Below, in pieces: positions 1 through 7,415 of a DNA stretch of 13,483 bases; position 1 is the stretch's first letter; each line of letters begins with the position of its first letter. The notes below the pieces were generated by a model, which made no database searches, had not been told where the DNA came from, and saw nothing but the letters and a program-made list of their open reading frames with translations. Source of the DNA: Bacteroidota bacterium (GTDB lineage Bacteria > Bacteroidota > Bacteroidia > Bacteroidales > UBA4417); the NCBI GenBank assembly GCA_020048595.1, contig JAIFMH010000376.1, positions 1 to 13,483 on the forward strand, written 5' to 3'. Made by a program: the position numbers and the translations under genes.

Positions 1-270
1 AATCATGATGGAGATTTCTTCAAGACCTTTACGGGCAGCCTGTATATCATTTTCAGTAGGCTGGTTTTCGATAAAGCAATCCAGTCCATACTGCTTCAGT
101 GCTATTTCAGGGAAGCACTTCAAAGAATTTAGCTCAGAATAATGCATACCTTTTACGAACTGGGCAATAAAAACCATTTTCCCTGCTCCGGCGGCTCGTA
201 ATGCCAATCCCAAAGCAGCAGTGGTTTTACCTTTTCCGTTGCCGGTGTAAAGATGGATGTAGCCTTTCAT
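1..270 (-). CDS. cobO: Corrinoid adenosyltransferase, CobO/BtuR type (partial, C-terminus outside window)
   Basis: The first 90 codons of a gene that runs off the left edge of the window. The protein begins MKGYIHLYTGNGKGKTT, a P-loop (GNGKGKTT, about residues 10-17) placed right at the N-terminus, followed by AALGLALRAAGAG and FVKG. This is the signature start of the CobO/CobA/BtuR family, which transfers the adenosyl group of ATP to cob(I)alamin or cob(I)yrinic acid a,c-diamide in the cytoplasm. The start codon lies 4 bases after the stop of the methyltransferase gene upstream, so the two are probably co-transcribed. Family assignment is secure from the P-loop context; whether it acts in de novo B12 synthesis or salvage cannot be told here. 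Its position at the end of a metal-cluster gene chain may be incidental. Confidence 0.9.
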   Translation of the reverse strand, partial: MKGYIHLYTGNGKGKTTAALGLALRAAGAGKMVFIAQFVKGMHYSELNSLKCFPEIALKQYGLDCFIENQPTENDIQAARKGLEEISIMI

Positions 271-274
271 TTTC

Positions 275-931
275 TTATTTACTTTTAACTTTTAACAACC
301 TCACATATTTTTTAACATAAAAATGTTCAGCATCTGCTTCAAAGCCATGTTCTTCCAAAATATGTTTCCAGTCGCGCCTGATGTAATCAAAAGCATACGG
401 ACATTCAATTTTCTTAAATATTAAACGGTGCAGTATTGGCATGGCATCCATATCGAACTCAGCAAAATCGAGAATTACAAATCTGCCACCCGGCTTGAGA
501 TGGTTTTTTGCATTTTCGATAATGGCATTTCGGACCTCGTGCGGAAAACCATGTATGACAAAGCTGATAAAGACAATATCCACTTTTTCATCTAACCTGA
601 ATGGCACATCTATCCTCATTCTTCGGAACGACACCCTGCTTTCGTCAGCAAAGCGGGATTCGAACTGTGTTTGCATTTCAGGCGAAAGGTCAATACCGGT
701 AATCCTGCCCCTGTCATCAAGATTTTGAAGCATTAAAGCCGCATTTCTGCCTGTTCCGCATCCCAAATCGAGAATTGAATCCGCAGGATTGATCCCAATA
801 TCTTTTATGGCAGTATTAATAAATTTCCTGTAGAGTCCAAACGAAAGTGTATTCATCATCTGGTCGTAGTTGCGGGCTGTGAATTCAGACAATTCAACCC
901 CCGATTCAGGATATATTTTAGTTTGTACCAT
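275..931 (-). CDS. Class I SAM-dependent methyltransferase
   Basis: A 218-residue protein with the glycine-rich SAM-binding motif I (ILDLGCGTGRN, about residues 53-63), an acidic motif II region (GIDLSPEM) and a motif IV/post-motif region (VDIVFISFVIHGF, then LKPGGRFVILDFAE). This is the Rossmann-fold layout of methyltransferase domain 11/25 proteins. The substrate is not evident: such proteins modify small molecules, quinones, metalloids or proteins. The start overlaps the 3' end of the radical SAM gene by 14 bases and the stop is 4 bases from the corrinoid adenosyltransferase start, so it sits in a tightly packed operon. Its partners suggest a role in maturing a cofactor or modified product, but that is inference. 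Confidence 0.88.
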   Translation of the reverse strand: MVQTKIYPESGVELSEFTARNYDQMMNTLSFGLYRKFINTAIKDIGINPADSILDLGCGTGRNAALMLQNLDDRGRITGIDLSPEMQTQFESRFADESRVSFRRMRIDVPFRLDEKVDIVFISFVIHGFPHEVRNAIIENAKNHLKPGGRFVILDFAEFDMDAMPILHRLIFKKIECPYAFDYIRRDWKHILEEHGFEADAEHFYVKKYVRLLKVKSK

Positions 932-1877
932 GTTTCAGTTTTTTAAATGTGCGTACATAAAAAGTATTGCCGTTGTATTCGATATTTTTCAATAATCCTT
1001 TGTTGATCAGCATATTTAATGATGATTCAGGAACATTTGATTTTGCCAGAAGTTGCATAACAGCATCCATCCGCATAGGATGAACTGCCGTAATGCTTAA
1101 AATATCATCGGCAAATTTGCCTGTTGAAGCAAATTCATTCCCTTCATAGCCAGTAAGGAATTCTGCAGAAACACACAGATAGGAGAAAACCGCATAAGCC
1201 ATGGCTAAGGCGGCCTCGTCGGCAGCATAAATGTTTGTAAAGGCTGTCGGACGTGTCGGGATTGAAATATAAGCCAGCTCAGGCCTGACTTTCTGCAGGT
1301 GTCGTGCAAGATTGGTGATTTCCTCTTCAGAATCATTGAGGCCTTTTATCAACATGGTTTCGGTAACCAATGTCCCCAAATATTTCTTTGAGAATGCCTC
1401 AAGAGAATCCAGAATTGAACCGAGATTTAACTCCCTGTACGGCTTATTGATCATTTTCCAGGTGGCTGGATTTACCGTATCAACTTTCAGCGAAACATAA
1501 TCAGCATTCATCAAGTCAGCCTGAACATCAGTACAATTAATGAGCGATGCATTTGAAATAACAGCAACAGGGAAGCCAAATGATTTAAGTTTTACAATCA
1601 ATTTGCCCAGGTTGATATCCAGTGTTGGCTCACCATCGGGAACAATAGTAATATAATCGGGTATTTCATTTGCGCCAAGCCTGTTAAGTTTCTTCTCAAC
1701 CTGTGCAGCAAGAAAATCCGGCGAGTAAAATACCCGGCGCTCCACCTGCAGATTTACGGCCTTCCCCACCTGGCAATATGCACAGGAATATGAACAAACC
1801 TTGTGGGGAATGTTATTTATTCCAAGACTCCTGCCCAAACGGCGGGAGGGTACGGGACCAAATACCAGGTTTTCCAT
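918..1877 (-). CDS. Radical SAM protein, COG0731-like, with probable C-terminal winged-helix domain
   Basis: 319 residues. The N-terminus holds GPVPSRRLGRSLG followed by C28-x3-C32-x2-C35 (CSYSCAYCQ), the cysteine triad that ligates the SAM-cleaving [4Fe-4S] cluster. Downstream are PDGEPTLD and SLKVDTVNP, typical of the COG0731 group, which is named after wyosine-type tRNA enzymes but in bacteria consists mostly of uncharacterised members. Residues about 255-312 (DDILSITAVHPMR, AKSNVPESSLNMLINKGLL, YNGNTFYVR) look like a winged helix-turn-helix rather than a second Fe-S domain. The gene starts 8 bases after the ferredoxin gene stop and overlaps the methyltransferase gene, so ferredoxin, radical SAM enzyme and methyltransferase are likely expressed together; the ferredoxin could be the electron donor. 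Family is clear, substrate unknown. Confidence 0.88.
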   Translation of the reverse strand: MENLVFGPVPSRRLGRSLGINNIPHKVCSYSCAYCQVGKAVNLQVERRVFYSPDFLAAQVEKKLNRLGANEIPDYITIVPDGEPTLDINLGKLIVKLKSFGFPVAVISNASLINCTDVQADLMNADYVSLKVDTVNPATWKMINKPYRELNLGSILDSLEAFSKKYLGTLVTETMLIKGLNDSEEEITNLARHLQKVRPELAYISIPTRPTAFTNIYAADEAALAMAYAVFSYLCVSAEFLTGYEGNEFASTGKFADDILSITAVHPMRMDAVMQLLAKSNVPESSLNMLINKGLLKNIEYNGNTFYVRTFKKLKHGTN

Positions 1878-1885
1878 ATTGTTAA

Positions 1886-2314
1886 CTATTCAACTATAAA
1901 GGCATTTTCAGGGCATGCACGCATGCAAATCTTGCAATTCCGACAATTATCAATTTCTACAAATGCTTTTCCATCTGCCATTACGATGGTTCCTGTAGGG
2001 CAAATATCAATACATGCGCCACAGGCCGTGCATTTTTCGGCTACGACTTTTGGATACAGTATCTTTCTTTCAGCTACCACAGGATTTGCGACTGCTGCTG
2101 TTTGTTGCTCTTGTGCAGATTTATTCCCGGGAATATCACTCCGCACCAATGATATTTTACAATCGGGGCAAAATATTGATTTACAAGGAACTCCGGGCTG
2201 ATGAGTTACTGAAAAACCACATTGCAGGCAGATGCAATACCCGCCCTCGCTTTTGCCATGCTGACCTCGTCCTGAGCCCTGTTGATTTCCTTTATTGTGA
2301 TGATGACCATTCAT
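1886..2314 (-). CDS. Ferredoxin with N-terminal zinc-ribbon/rubredoxin-like module
   Basis: 142 residues in three parts. A His/Gly/Gln-rich N-terminus (residues 1-25) precedes a cysteine module: C27, C29, C32, then H38, G41, P43, C44, C49, C52. A linker leads to a bacterial-type 2[4Fe-4S] ferredoxin domain with C95/C98/C101/C105 and C124/C127/C130/C134. The ferredoxin half would carry electrons; the first module probably binds one zinc or iron. The same CxCxxCGF, HxxGxPC, CPxC layout recurs at the C-terminus of the DUF134 regulator at 8935-9528. The gene lies 5 bases after the NifX-type gene and 8 bases before the radical SAM gene, so it is a plausible redox partner for either. Domain assignments are sure; partner assignment is inferred. 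Confidence 0.9.
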   Translation of the reverse strand: MNGHHHNKGNQQGSGRGQHGKSEGGYCICLQCGFSVTHQPGVPCKSIFCPDCKISLVRSDIPGNKSAQEQQTAAVANPVVAERKILYPKVVAEKCTACGACIDICPTGTIVMADGKAFVEIDNCRNCKICMRACPENAFIVE

Positions 2315-2319
2315 TTCAG

Positions 2320-2658
2320 TTATACTTCTTTAAGGTTTCCACTCAGATAATTATTGTATGCCTGCCTGAGAGTCAAATTGTTTGCTTCGGCAAATATCCG
2401 CATCTTAATATGCTTGAGCGCTTTTGCCGCATTTTCGCCGGGGCCGTTTCCGGTAATAAGCACATCGGGATTGAGCTCGAATATTTTTTGAGCGGTTGCA
2501 GTTCCTGCGCCATGTGCGTCATTTTTTACTGCGCTGTTGTCAACAGTTGTTAACTCTTTACTTTCTTCATTGTAGATTACAATGTTTTCTGTTCTGCCGA
2601 AACGTGGGTCAATTAATGAATCCCAGGTTGTTCCTTCGGATGTAAATGCGATTTTCAT
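2320..2658 (-). CDS. NifX/NifB-type Fe-Mo cluster-binding protein, copy 1
   Basis: 112 residues, the usual length for the dinitrogenase iron-molybdenum cofactor biosynthesis fold (ribonuclease H-like). It starts MKIAFTSEG and has the family hallmark IDPRFGR at about residues 16-22, then DAHGAGTATAQKI and the nucleotide-fold-like stretch DVLITGNGPGENAAKAL. Proteins of this family carry or store Fe-S, Mo-Fe or Mo-Cu-S clusters; the orange protein of Desulfovibrio is one. It is the first gene after a 358-bp non-coding gap, so it probably starts its own transcription unit followed by ferredoxin, radical SAM enzyme and methyltransferase. It resembles the copy at 8606-8923 (DPRFGR subtype) more than the one at 7416-7784 (HFGHC subtype). 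Family sure, bound metal unknown. Confidence 0.9.
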   Translation of the reverse strand: MKIAFTSEGTTWDSLIDPRFGRTENIVIYNEESKELTTVDNSAVKNDAHGAGTATAQKIFELNPDVLITGNGPGENAAKALKHIKMRIFAEANNLTLRQAYNNYLSGNLKEV

Positions 2659-3016
2659 ATGTTTCTGTTTTTAGTGTTTATCAACTTGGTAAAAAGTGAT
2701 TGTCAGAAGTTGGAAGTCTCGAGTCAAACTGACGACTTGTATTACCTCATTGTAGTCGAGCTTAGTTGGCTATGCTGCAAACGGGATAAATTTCCACAAG
2801 ACGAATTATGGGGCTAAAGCCATCATCGAATTGATTATCAATATTCTCGGCCTGAAGGCCGGGGCAATAATTGCAATAATTTATCTCAATCGGGGTCTAA
2901 ATCCATTTATTCGGCTCGTTTTCCATTAGTTATTTAAATTCCATATCAGTACTTTCTTCGATCTTCCGACTTTCGACTCCCGACTTACGACCTTTTAAAA
3001 CCAGTCCCATTCGCTG
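2659..3016. repeat. Non-coding gap with nested palindromes and a flanking inverted repeat
   Basis: No credible gene. Two short perfect stems occur inside: GGCTAAAGCC at 2812-2821 and CGGCCTGAAGGCCG at 2848-2861. Outside them, 2701-2722 on the plus strand (GTC-AGAAGTTGGAAGTC...) and the reverse complement of about 2969-2993 (GTCGTAAGTCGGGAGTC...) match imperfectly, forming an inverted pair about 250-290 bases apart. The GAAGTCGGGAGTC-like bracket and the GGCTAAAGCC / CCTGAAGG inner elements look like a dispersed intergenic repeat of the kind found in Bacteroidota genomes; I recognise the style but cannot name a family. The promoter of the NifX-type gene at 2658 should lie here, but no convincing TAnnTTTG element was found in its first 60 upstream bases. 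Confidence 0.5.
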
Positions 3017-3895
3017 CTAACCGGAACTAAGTTTCTTAACATTCTCCCAACTTTCCGTCAGCAGCTCATTTAGTTTTCCATGATCGTATTCCACCATGGT
3101 TTGTCCCAGCACCATTGCCCTTGTGAAGTTTTCATCATAAGGCAAATCGGTTAAATGAACGATATCATTCTCCGTTAAAAACTGCGCTATTTCGGCACAT
3201 TTACCGGGATTAACATCAGCTTTGTTGATGATGCAGCCTGCTTTGATATTAAATTTTTTTACCAGTTCGTAAACGCGTTTCAAATCGTGAAGACCGGAAA
3301 CCGAAGGTTCGGTTACCAGAACCACAAAATTTGCACCCGAAAGCGAAGAAACTACCGGGCAACCAATTCCGGGCGAACCATCAACCAGGATAAAACCTTT
3401 CCGTTCTTCCAGGGCTATCTCTTTGGCTTCGTTTTTAACTTTGGCGACCAGCTTGCCCGAATTATCGGCACCGATTCCCAAACGGGCATGTACCATAATG
3501 CTGCCGGTTTTTATCTTTGAAATAAACCACTTTCCGGCCAGGCGATTTTTGTTTACAATTGTTTTGGTCGGGCAAACCCGGGCGCAGTACCCGCAGCCTT
3601 CGCAGCTTATAGGATCAACAACATAAAGTTTCTTTTTTACTGAAATAGCATCAAAGCGGCAAATATCAACGCATTTCCCACAGCTGATACAGTTGCTTTG
3701 ATCGATATAAGCTACTTCGCCACTGTAAAAATCGTCGGCGAAATTATAATCCGGTTGCATCAGCAAATGCATATCAGCTGCATCCACATCGCAATCGGCA
3801 ACCACAACATCAGCCCCGCCCAACATGGCGAATGAAGCCGTAATTGATGTTTTACCCGTTCCGCCTTTGCCCGATATTACTACGATCTCTTTCAT
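3017..3895 (-). CDS. MinD-superfamily P-loop ATPase with inserted 2[4Fe-4S] ferredoxin domain, copy 2
   Basis: 292 residues counted from the ATG at 3895. A further in-frame ATG at 3925 adds ten residues that lie inside the upstream gene; the 3895 start is preferred because it makes an ATGA overlap with the upstream stop and has GGAGGA (about 3901-3906) just before it. Deviant Walker A GKGGTGKTS at residues 9-17, then VADCDVDAAD. The ferredoxin insert has C69/C72/C75/C79 and C98/C101/C104/C108; after it come LVDGSPGIGCP and VLVTEPSVSGLHDL, the switch regions of MinD/Mrp ATPases. COG1149-type proteins are thought to couple ATP hydrolysis to Fe-S or cluster transfer. Translationally coupled to its paralogue, so a heterodimer is likely. 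Confidence 0.93.
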   Translation of the reverse strand: MKEIVVISGKGGTGKTSITASFAMLGGADVVVADCDVDAADMHLLMQPDYNFADDFYSGEVAYIDQSNCISCGKCVDICRFDAISVKKKLYVVDPISCEGCGYCARVCPTKTIVNKNRLAGKWFISKIKTGSIMVHARLGIGADNSGKLVAKVKNEAKEIALEERKGFILVDGSPGIGCPVVSSLSGANFVVLVTEPSVSGLHDLKRVYELVKKFNIKAGCIINKADVNPGKCAEIAQFLTENDIVHLTDLPYDENFTRAMVLGQTMVEYDHGKLNELLTESWENVKKLSSG

Positions 3896-4776
3896 GCTCT
3901 TCCTCCTTTCGCTTCTTTGACACAATATTCCAGAATTTGGGATAATGATTTTTTAATTTCCGGAAAATCCTGGTACATCAATTTCCCTGACGAATACAGT
4001 TCCGCTATTTTACGATTGTTGGGTATTTTTGCCAATACAGGTATATTTTCCTCCCGGCAATACGTTATAACTTCATCATTTCCAATTCCATAACGATTTA
4101 CCACCACGCCGAACGGTTTGTGAAGCGCACGCATGGTTTCAACCGCCAGGCTAAGATCATGCAGCCCGAAAGGAGTTGGCTCAGTGACCAGGATAACAAA
4201 ATCAGCATCTTTGGTTGCTTCCATCACCGGGCAGGAAGTGCCTGGCGGTGAATCGAAAATGGCAATGCTGACATGGCCATATTTATGGGCAACGTATTTC
4301 TTTGTTTTTGATATTAATGGCACTGCCTGTTCCTCGCCAATATCAAGGCGGCCATCAACAAAATGGAGTTTGCCGGTTTGAAAATCCCTGAGCATCCCGG
4401 TTTTTTTTGGGATCATGGGCAAAGCAGCCGCAGGGCACAATTCGGAACAGGCATAGCAGCTATGGCACAATTCCGGAAAAACAAGGATGCTGGGCCCAAG
4501 TTGAATTACCGCGTGGTAATTGCAAACTTTTGTACAAATTCCGCACAACGTACATTTCTTTTCATCCCATTGAGGAATCATTTTAAAGATTGCCTCTTCA
4601 TGAATGAGTTCACCTTTAAAAAACAAGCCAGAGTTAGGTTCTTCAACATCCAAATCAACCAATACAACTTCATGCTGCTCAGCAATATATGCTGCAAGAT
4701 TAGTCGAAAGGGTTGTTTTACCTGTTCCTCCTTTGCCGCTGGCAATAGCTATTTTTAAAGGTTTAGGGTCAGTCAT
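3892..4776 (-). CDS. MinD-superfamily P-loop ATPase with inserted 2[4Fe-4S] ferredoxin domain, copy 1
   Basis: 294 residues. Deviant Walker A GKGGTGKTT at residues 14-22, with VDLDVEEPN after it. The inserted ferredoxin domain has C75/C78/C81/C85 and C104/C107/C110/C114; the ATPase core resumes with FDSPPGTSCPV and VTEPTPFGLHDL. Same COG1149-type architecture as the next gene but clearly diverged from it. Paired ATPases of this type, next to NifX-type proteins, occur in the ORP loci of sulfate reducers and in other anaerobes, and are taken to load or move metal-sulfur clusters in the cytoplasm. The start overlaps the CGGC-protein gene by 8 bases and its stop overlaps the start of copy 2 as ATGA, so all three are translated as a coupled set. 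Confidence 0.93.
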   Translation of the reverse strand: MTDPKPLKIAIASGKGGTGKTTLSTNLAAYIAEQHEVVLVDLDVEEPNSGLFFKGELIHEEAIFKMIPQWDEKKCTLCGICTKVCNYHAVIQLGPSILVFPELCHSCYACSELCPAAALPMIPKKTGMLRDFQTGKLHFVDGRLDIGEEQAVPLISKTKKYVAHKYGHVSIAIFDSPPGTSCPVMEATKDADFVILVTEPTPFGLHDLSLAVETMRALHKPFGVVVNRYGIGNDEVITYCREENIPVLAKIPNNRKIAELYSSGKLMYQDFPEIKKSLSQILEYCVKEAKGGRA

Positions 4777-5218
4777 AATTTAATCTTGTGGTTTCATCGG
4801 TCAGTGTTGGCTGAATGGCGTCTTGCAAGGAAGTCGTATTCCAGGTACCGAGATTTTGATGGGTGAGGTAGTATTTTTGCGGAATCGGATGTGTCCCCAA
4901 AACTATTTTCATCCCATATTTCTCGGGGATAAATTTTGCAAAATGATCCATATACGGGCATGGCGGGTAACCAACCAAAAACCCGGTTGCGAAGTGAACA
5001 TGGGTTACACCGTTTTTCTTCATCTCCTCGGGAGCGTATTCGATGTTGCCACCGGGGCACCCGCCGCAGGTTGTAAAAGCCGCAATTTCGGCATCCTGGT
5101 CTTTATACGCCGAAAAGGCTCCTTCGCGGCTGGCAAACGAACGAAAGCATTTGCCCCCGGCGCAGGTATGATATCGGTCGCAAATAATGACTCCTACTTT
5201 TATCTTTTCCATAATCAA
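4769..5218 (-). CDS. CGGC-domain putative metal-binding protein
   Basis: 149 residues from the ATG at 5218; a second in-frame ATG at 5212 (MEKIKVGV) is equally possible. It carries the motifs of the CGGC domain: C13, C19-AGGK-C24-FRSF, TTCGGCPGGN with C51 and C54, THVHFATG and a late YPPCPYMDHF with C87. The conserved cysteines and histidines suggest metal or cluster binding; no reaction is established for the family that I can name. No signal peptide, so cytoplasmic. It sits 2 bases downstream of the ZIP transporter gene and overlaps the first Fe-S ATPase gene by 8 bases, which ties it to metal handling by the ATPase pair. Domain call is firm, function is inferred. Confidence 0.85.
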   Translation of the reverse strand: MIMEKIKVGVIICDRYHTCAGGKCFRSFASREGAFSAYKDQDAEIAAFTTCGGCPGGNIEYAPEEMKKNGVTHVHFATGFLVGYPPCPYMDHFAKFIPEKYGMKIVLGTHPIPQKYYLTHQNLGTWNTTSLQDAIQPTLTDETTRLNYD

Positions 5219-5220
5219 TG

Positions 5221-5964
5221 TTATTTAAAATATAGACTCACGTAAATGATTGATATTCCAAATGCTATCAATAGCACCTGGCTTATTGATGCTTTTAAAG
5301 ATGTTTTACGGTGCATTTCAGGGATCAGATCAGCAAGGGCAATATACAGGAAACTGGAAGCCGAAAAGGCCAGTGCATAAGGAATCCATGAGCGAAGTGA
5401 ATCGAGGGTGTAAAAAGCTGCTATCCCCGAAACCATTGCTGTGGCTCCGCTCAGCACATTATACCAGAACGCTTTACTTCGTGAAAAACCGCTTTTTATC
5501 AGGATTCCAAAATCACCTAATTCCTGTGGAATTTCGTGAAGCATAACTGAAAGGGTAACAAATATCCCTAACTCTGCAGATGTAAGAAATGCGGCTGCAA
5601 TAACCACCCCGTCGATGGCATTGTGAAAAGCATCGCCGATCAGGATTATGGGTGCAGCGGCCGTCATATGCCGTTCGCAGTTTTTATTGCGGCAACTCCG
5701 CCAGAGAATTATTTTTTCGAGTACGAAGAAAAGCAGAATCCCAAACATGATGGATTGAAGAATCAGCCTGGGTTCCGACATACTAATTGCTTTTGGGATC
5801 ATACCCAGAAAAGCAGCTCCTAACAGCGTTCCTCCGGCCAGGTACATAAGGTAGGTAGAAATCTTTTCGAGTTTCTCATTGCCCAGTATAAGCATTAAGC
5901 CTGCAAGAGCAACGCTCCCTACACTGCCTAAAAACAAAGCAATTATTACATAAGTTATTCCCAT
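5221..5964 (-). CDS. ZIP-family metal transporter
   Basis: 247 residues with about eight hydrophobic segments. The two metal-site helices are obvious: HNAIDGVVIAAAF (H114, N115, D118) and HEIPQELGDFGIL (H143, E144, E148), the classic TM4 HNxxDG and TM5 HExPxELGDF signatures of the ZIP family. The loop between TM3 and TM4 is short and holds CRNKNCERH, where other ZIPs have a His-rich stretch. ZIP proteins bring divalent cations (zinc, iron, manganese and others) into the cytoplasm. Lying 2 bases from the CGGC gene and within a chain of metal-cluster proteins, it probably supplies metal to them. Specificity cannot be read from the sequence. Confidence 0.93.
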   Translation of the reverse strand: MGITYVIIALFLGSVGSVALAGLMLILGNEKLEKISTYLMYLAGGTLLGAAFLGMIPKAISMSEPRLILQSIMFGILLFFVLEKIILWRSCRNKNCERHMTAAAPIILIGDAFHNAIDGVVIAAAFLTSAELGIFVTLSVMLHEIPQELGDFGILIKSGFSRSKAFWYNVLSGATAMVSGIAAFYTLDSLRSWIPYALAFSASSFLYIALADLIPEMHRKTSLKASISQVLLIAFGISIIYVSLYFK

Positions 5965-6025
5965 CTCAATTTTGTTTTATTCCGGATAGTGTTAACTGTC
6001 TGAAGAGTGAGGGTGAGCCTGCTGA

Positions 6026-6499
6026 TTAATAATCCAGCGTAATAATGCGTCCTTTTGTAAAATTGAAGAACTTATCTTTTTGGGCAACCTGAACGCCTTC
6101 CATCAGATCTTCGGGTTTAAATCCGGCTACTGCCAAGCAAGTAGGACATGCATAAATACCGACGTTATTAGCAAGCAGATCTTTAATGTAAGCTTGTGCA
6201 GATGAAAAATCCGAAAAATTCAGATCCTTTGCACCTTTAACTAAAAGCTCCACGGCATGAATATCCAAATAGACAAGTACATCATGGTCTTCGGCCATTA
6301 AACTTGCCATTTTTAAAGGCATCAATACGCGGTGAGGATCGTTGTAACTCTCGGTGATATGGATAAAAACGCCATCCCTCACTGAATCAGAAACGGCTAC
6401 GGTATTTGTTTCTGTGCCTGAAATTTCAACAGCTTTTGGCGGCTGGTTGCACGACACCATTATTAATCCACAAATGGCAAGAAGGGCTAAATTTTTCAT
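6026..6499 (-). CDS. DsrE/DsrF-like protein with putative lipoprotein signal peptide
   Basis: 157 residues. The N-terminus (MKNLALLAICGLIMVSC) is a short signal peptide with a lipobox-like MVSC ending at C17, followed by a polar linker to about residue 42. The rest is a DsrE-like alpha/beta domain: GVFIHITESYNDPHRVLMPLKMA, DVLVYLDIHAV, then GIYACPTCLAVAGF with C118 and C121, and a C-terminal KGRIITLDY. DsrE-fold proteins usually carry sulfur as persulfide on a conserved cysteine in the cytoplasm; here the CPTC pair would face the periplasm or sit at a membrane. Gaps of 59 bases upstream and 61 downstream leave room for separate regulation. The fold call is good; lipidation is predicted only from the signal. 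Confidence 0.8.
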   Translation of the reverse strand: MKNLALLAICGLIMVSCNQPPKAVEISGTETNTVAVSDSVRDGVFIHITESYNDPHRVLMPLKMASLMAEDHDVLVYLDIHAVELLVKGAKDLNFSDFSSAQAYIKDLLANNVGIYACPTCLAVAGFKPEDLMEGVQVAQKDKFFNFTKGRIITLDY

Positions 6500-6558
6500 A
6501 ATGATTTGATTTTAGTGTTAAATAACTATGATTTAAACAGGTAATACAGATTCAATTT

Positions 6559-7401
6559 TCAATTAGTTTGGTTAAAAACCACAACACTTCCTTTTTTGAC
6601 ATTCAGGACTTCGCCTATCACATCGCATTTTACCATCAGCAGGAAAAACAAACGTGGATCATGCTCACTGATCAATCCTTCGAGGTTTCCCTGGCCTTTA
6701 GAAATGATCAAATCGGCTGAGTTATACACTTCAAGAAATTCGCTGCTACATTGGCTTAAAACCGTTGACGGGGCATCGTATCCATTCGAAATTACATCAG
6801 CAATCAGATCAATCCCGATTTCCCGGGTATCCTTCAGCGTTGCATCATTCAGCACCGGGGCGCCTCTTACAGCGTAAACCACATGCTTATGTGCAATAGT
6901 TTCGAGGAATAATTTGTCGAAAACAATCTCACCGGCATTATCGCCCAGGTATAAAATGTTTTTTGCTTCCTTAATTTTAAGCTTCAACAAGGCTGAATCA
7001 TCGATTGCGAAATCAACAAGCAAGGCTTTCGTTATCGTTTCATGAACATCAAATTCCTGATCAGTGCCATAATCCATAATATTACCGGCAATGGCTAAGC
7101 GCAATGAAAGATTGAAAGGATTGTCCGAAGCCAACACTTTGGGCTTCCATTGCTTATACAATTTCAGAGCGATCTTATTACTCTGCTTCTTTTCTTTCAG
7201 ATAAGGATCAGCTATTCCATTTATTTCCCTGAATTTATGCAGCAGCTCCCGCTGAATCAAGGGCGTAATTTTATCTTCGCCATTATCCATTAAACGATCA
7301 AAAAAAGCACAAAACTCCAAAGACTGGCAACCAGATAAAGGAAACTTTTTCAGAAGTTTGTCGTAGTTATTTGTAAAACAGGTTTTGCAACGCTCGTCCA
7401 T
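6559..7401 (-). CDS. DUF89 (ARMT1-like) family protein
   Basis: 280 residues. The start MDERCKTCFTNN places a C5-x2-C8 pair at the N-terminus, and the core shows YLGDNAGEIVFDK (D154, N155, E158), LNDATL and ISKGQGNLEGL (K235 to N239), which are the metal/phosphate site motifs of the DUF89 family. Prokaryotic members of this size resemble the COG1578 group; eukaryotic relatives are metal-dependent damage-control phosphatases acting on phosphometabolites. The substrate here is unknown. It starts 14 bases after the His-tailed NifX-type gene and is likely co-transcribed with it. Its presence among metal-cluster proteins suggests either a repair or a cofactor-phosphate step, which is inference. 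Confidence 0.88.
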   Translation of the reverse strand: MDERCKTCFTNNYDKLLKKFPLSGCQSLEFCAFFDRLMDNGEDKITPLIQRELLHKFREINGIADPYLKEKKQSNKIALKLYKQWKPKVLASDNPFNLSLRLAIAGNIMDYGTDQEFDVHETITKALLVDFAIDDSALLKLKIKEAKNILYLGDNAGEIVFDKLFLETIAHKHVVYAVRGAPVLNDATLKDTREIGIDLIADVISNGYDAPSTVLSQCSSEFLEVYNSADLIISKGQGNLEGLISEHDPRLFFLLMVKCDVIGEVLNVKKGSVVVFNQTN

Positions 7402-7415
7402 TTTTAGTAAGTGAT

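Noticed and set aside
1803..2201. 132-residue plus-strand open frame
   Set aside because: Antisense to the radical SAM start and the ferredoxin gene, both supported by cysteine motifs.
2652..2665. CATATGTT overlapping the start codon of the NifX-type gene at 2658, resembling the DUF134 operator
   Set aside because: Only 9 of 14 positions match, the match includes the ATG itself, and there is no promoter element around it. Not enough to call an operator.
3896..3925. Longer start at 3925 for the second Fe-S ATPase
   Set aside because: The extra ten residues are polar, lie inside the upstream coding sequence and precede the typical MKEIVVISGKGG beginning; the 3895 start has a ribosome site and ATGA coupling.
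4363..4758. 131-residue plus-strand open frame
   Set aside because: It lies wholly antisense to the Fe-S ATPase gene, whose motifs are unmistakable, and shows no protein-like motif.
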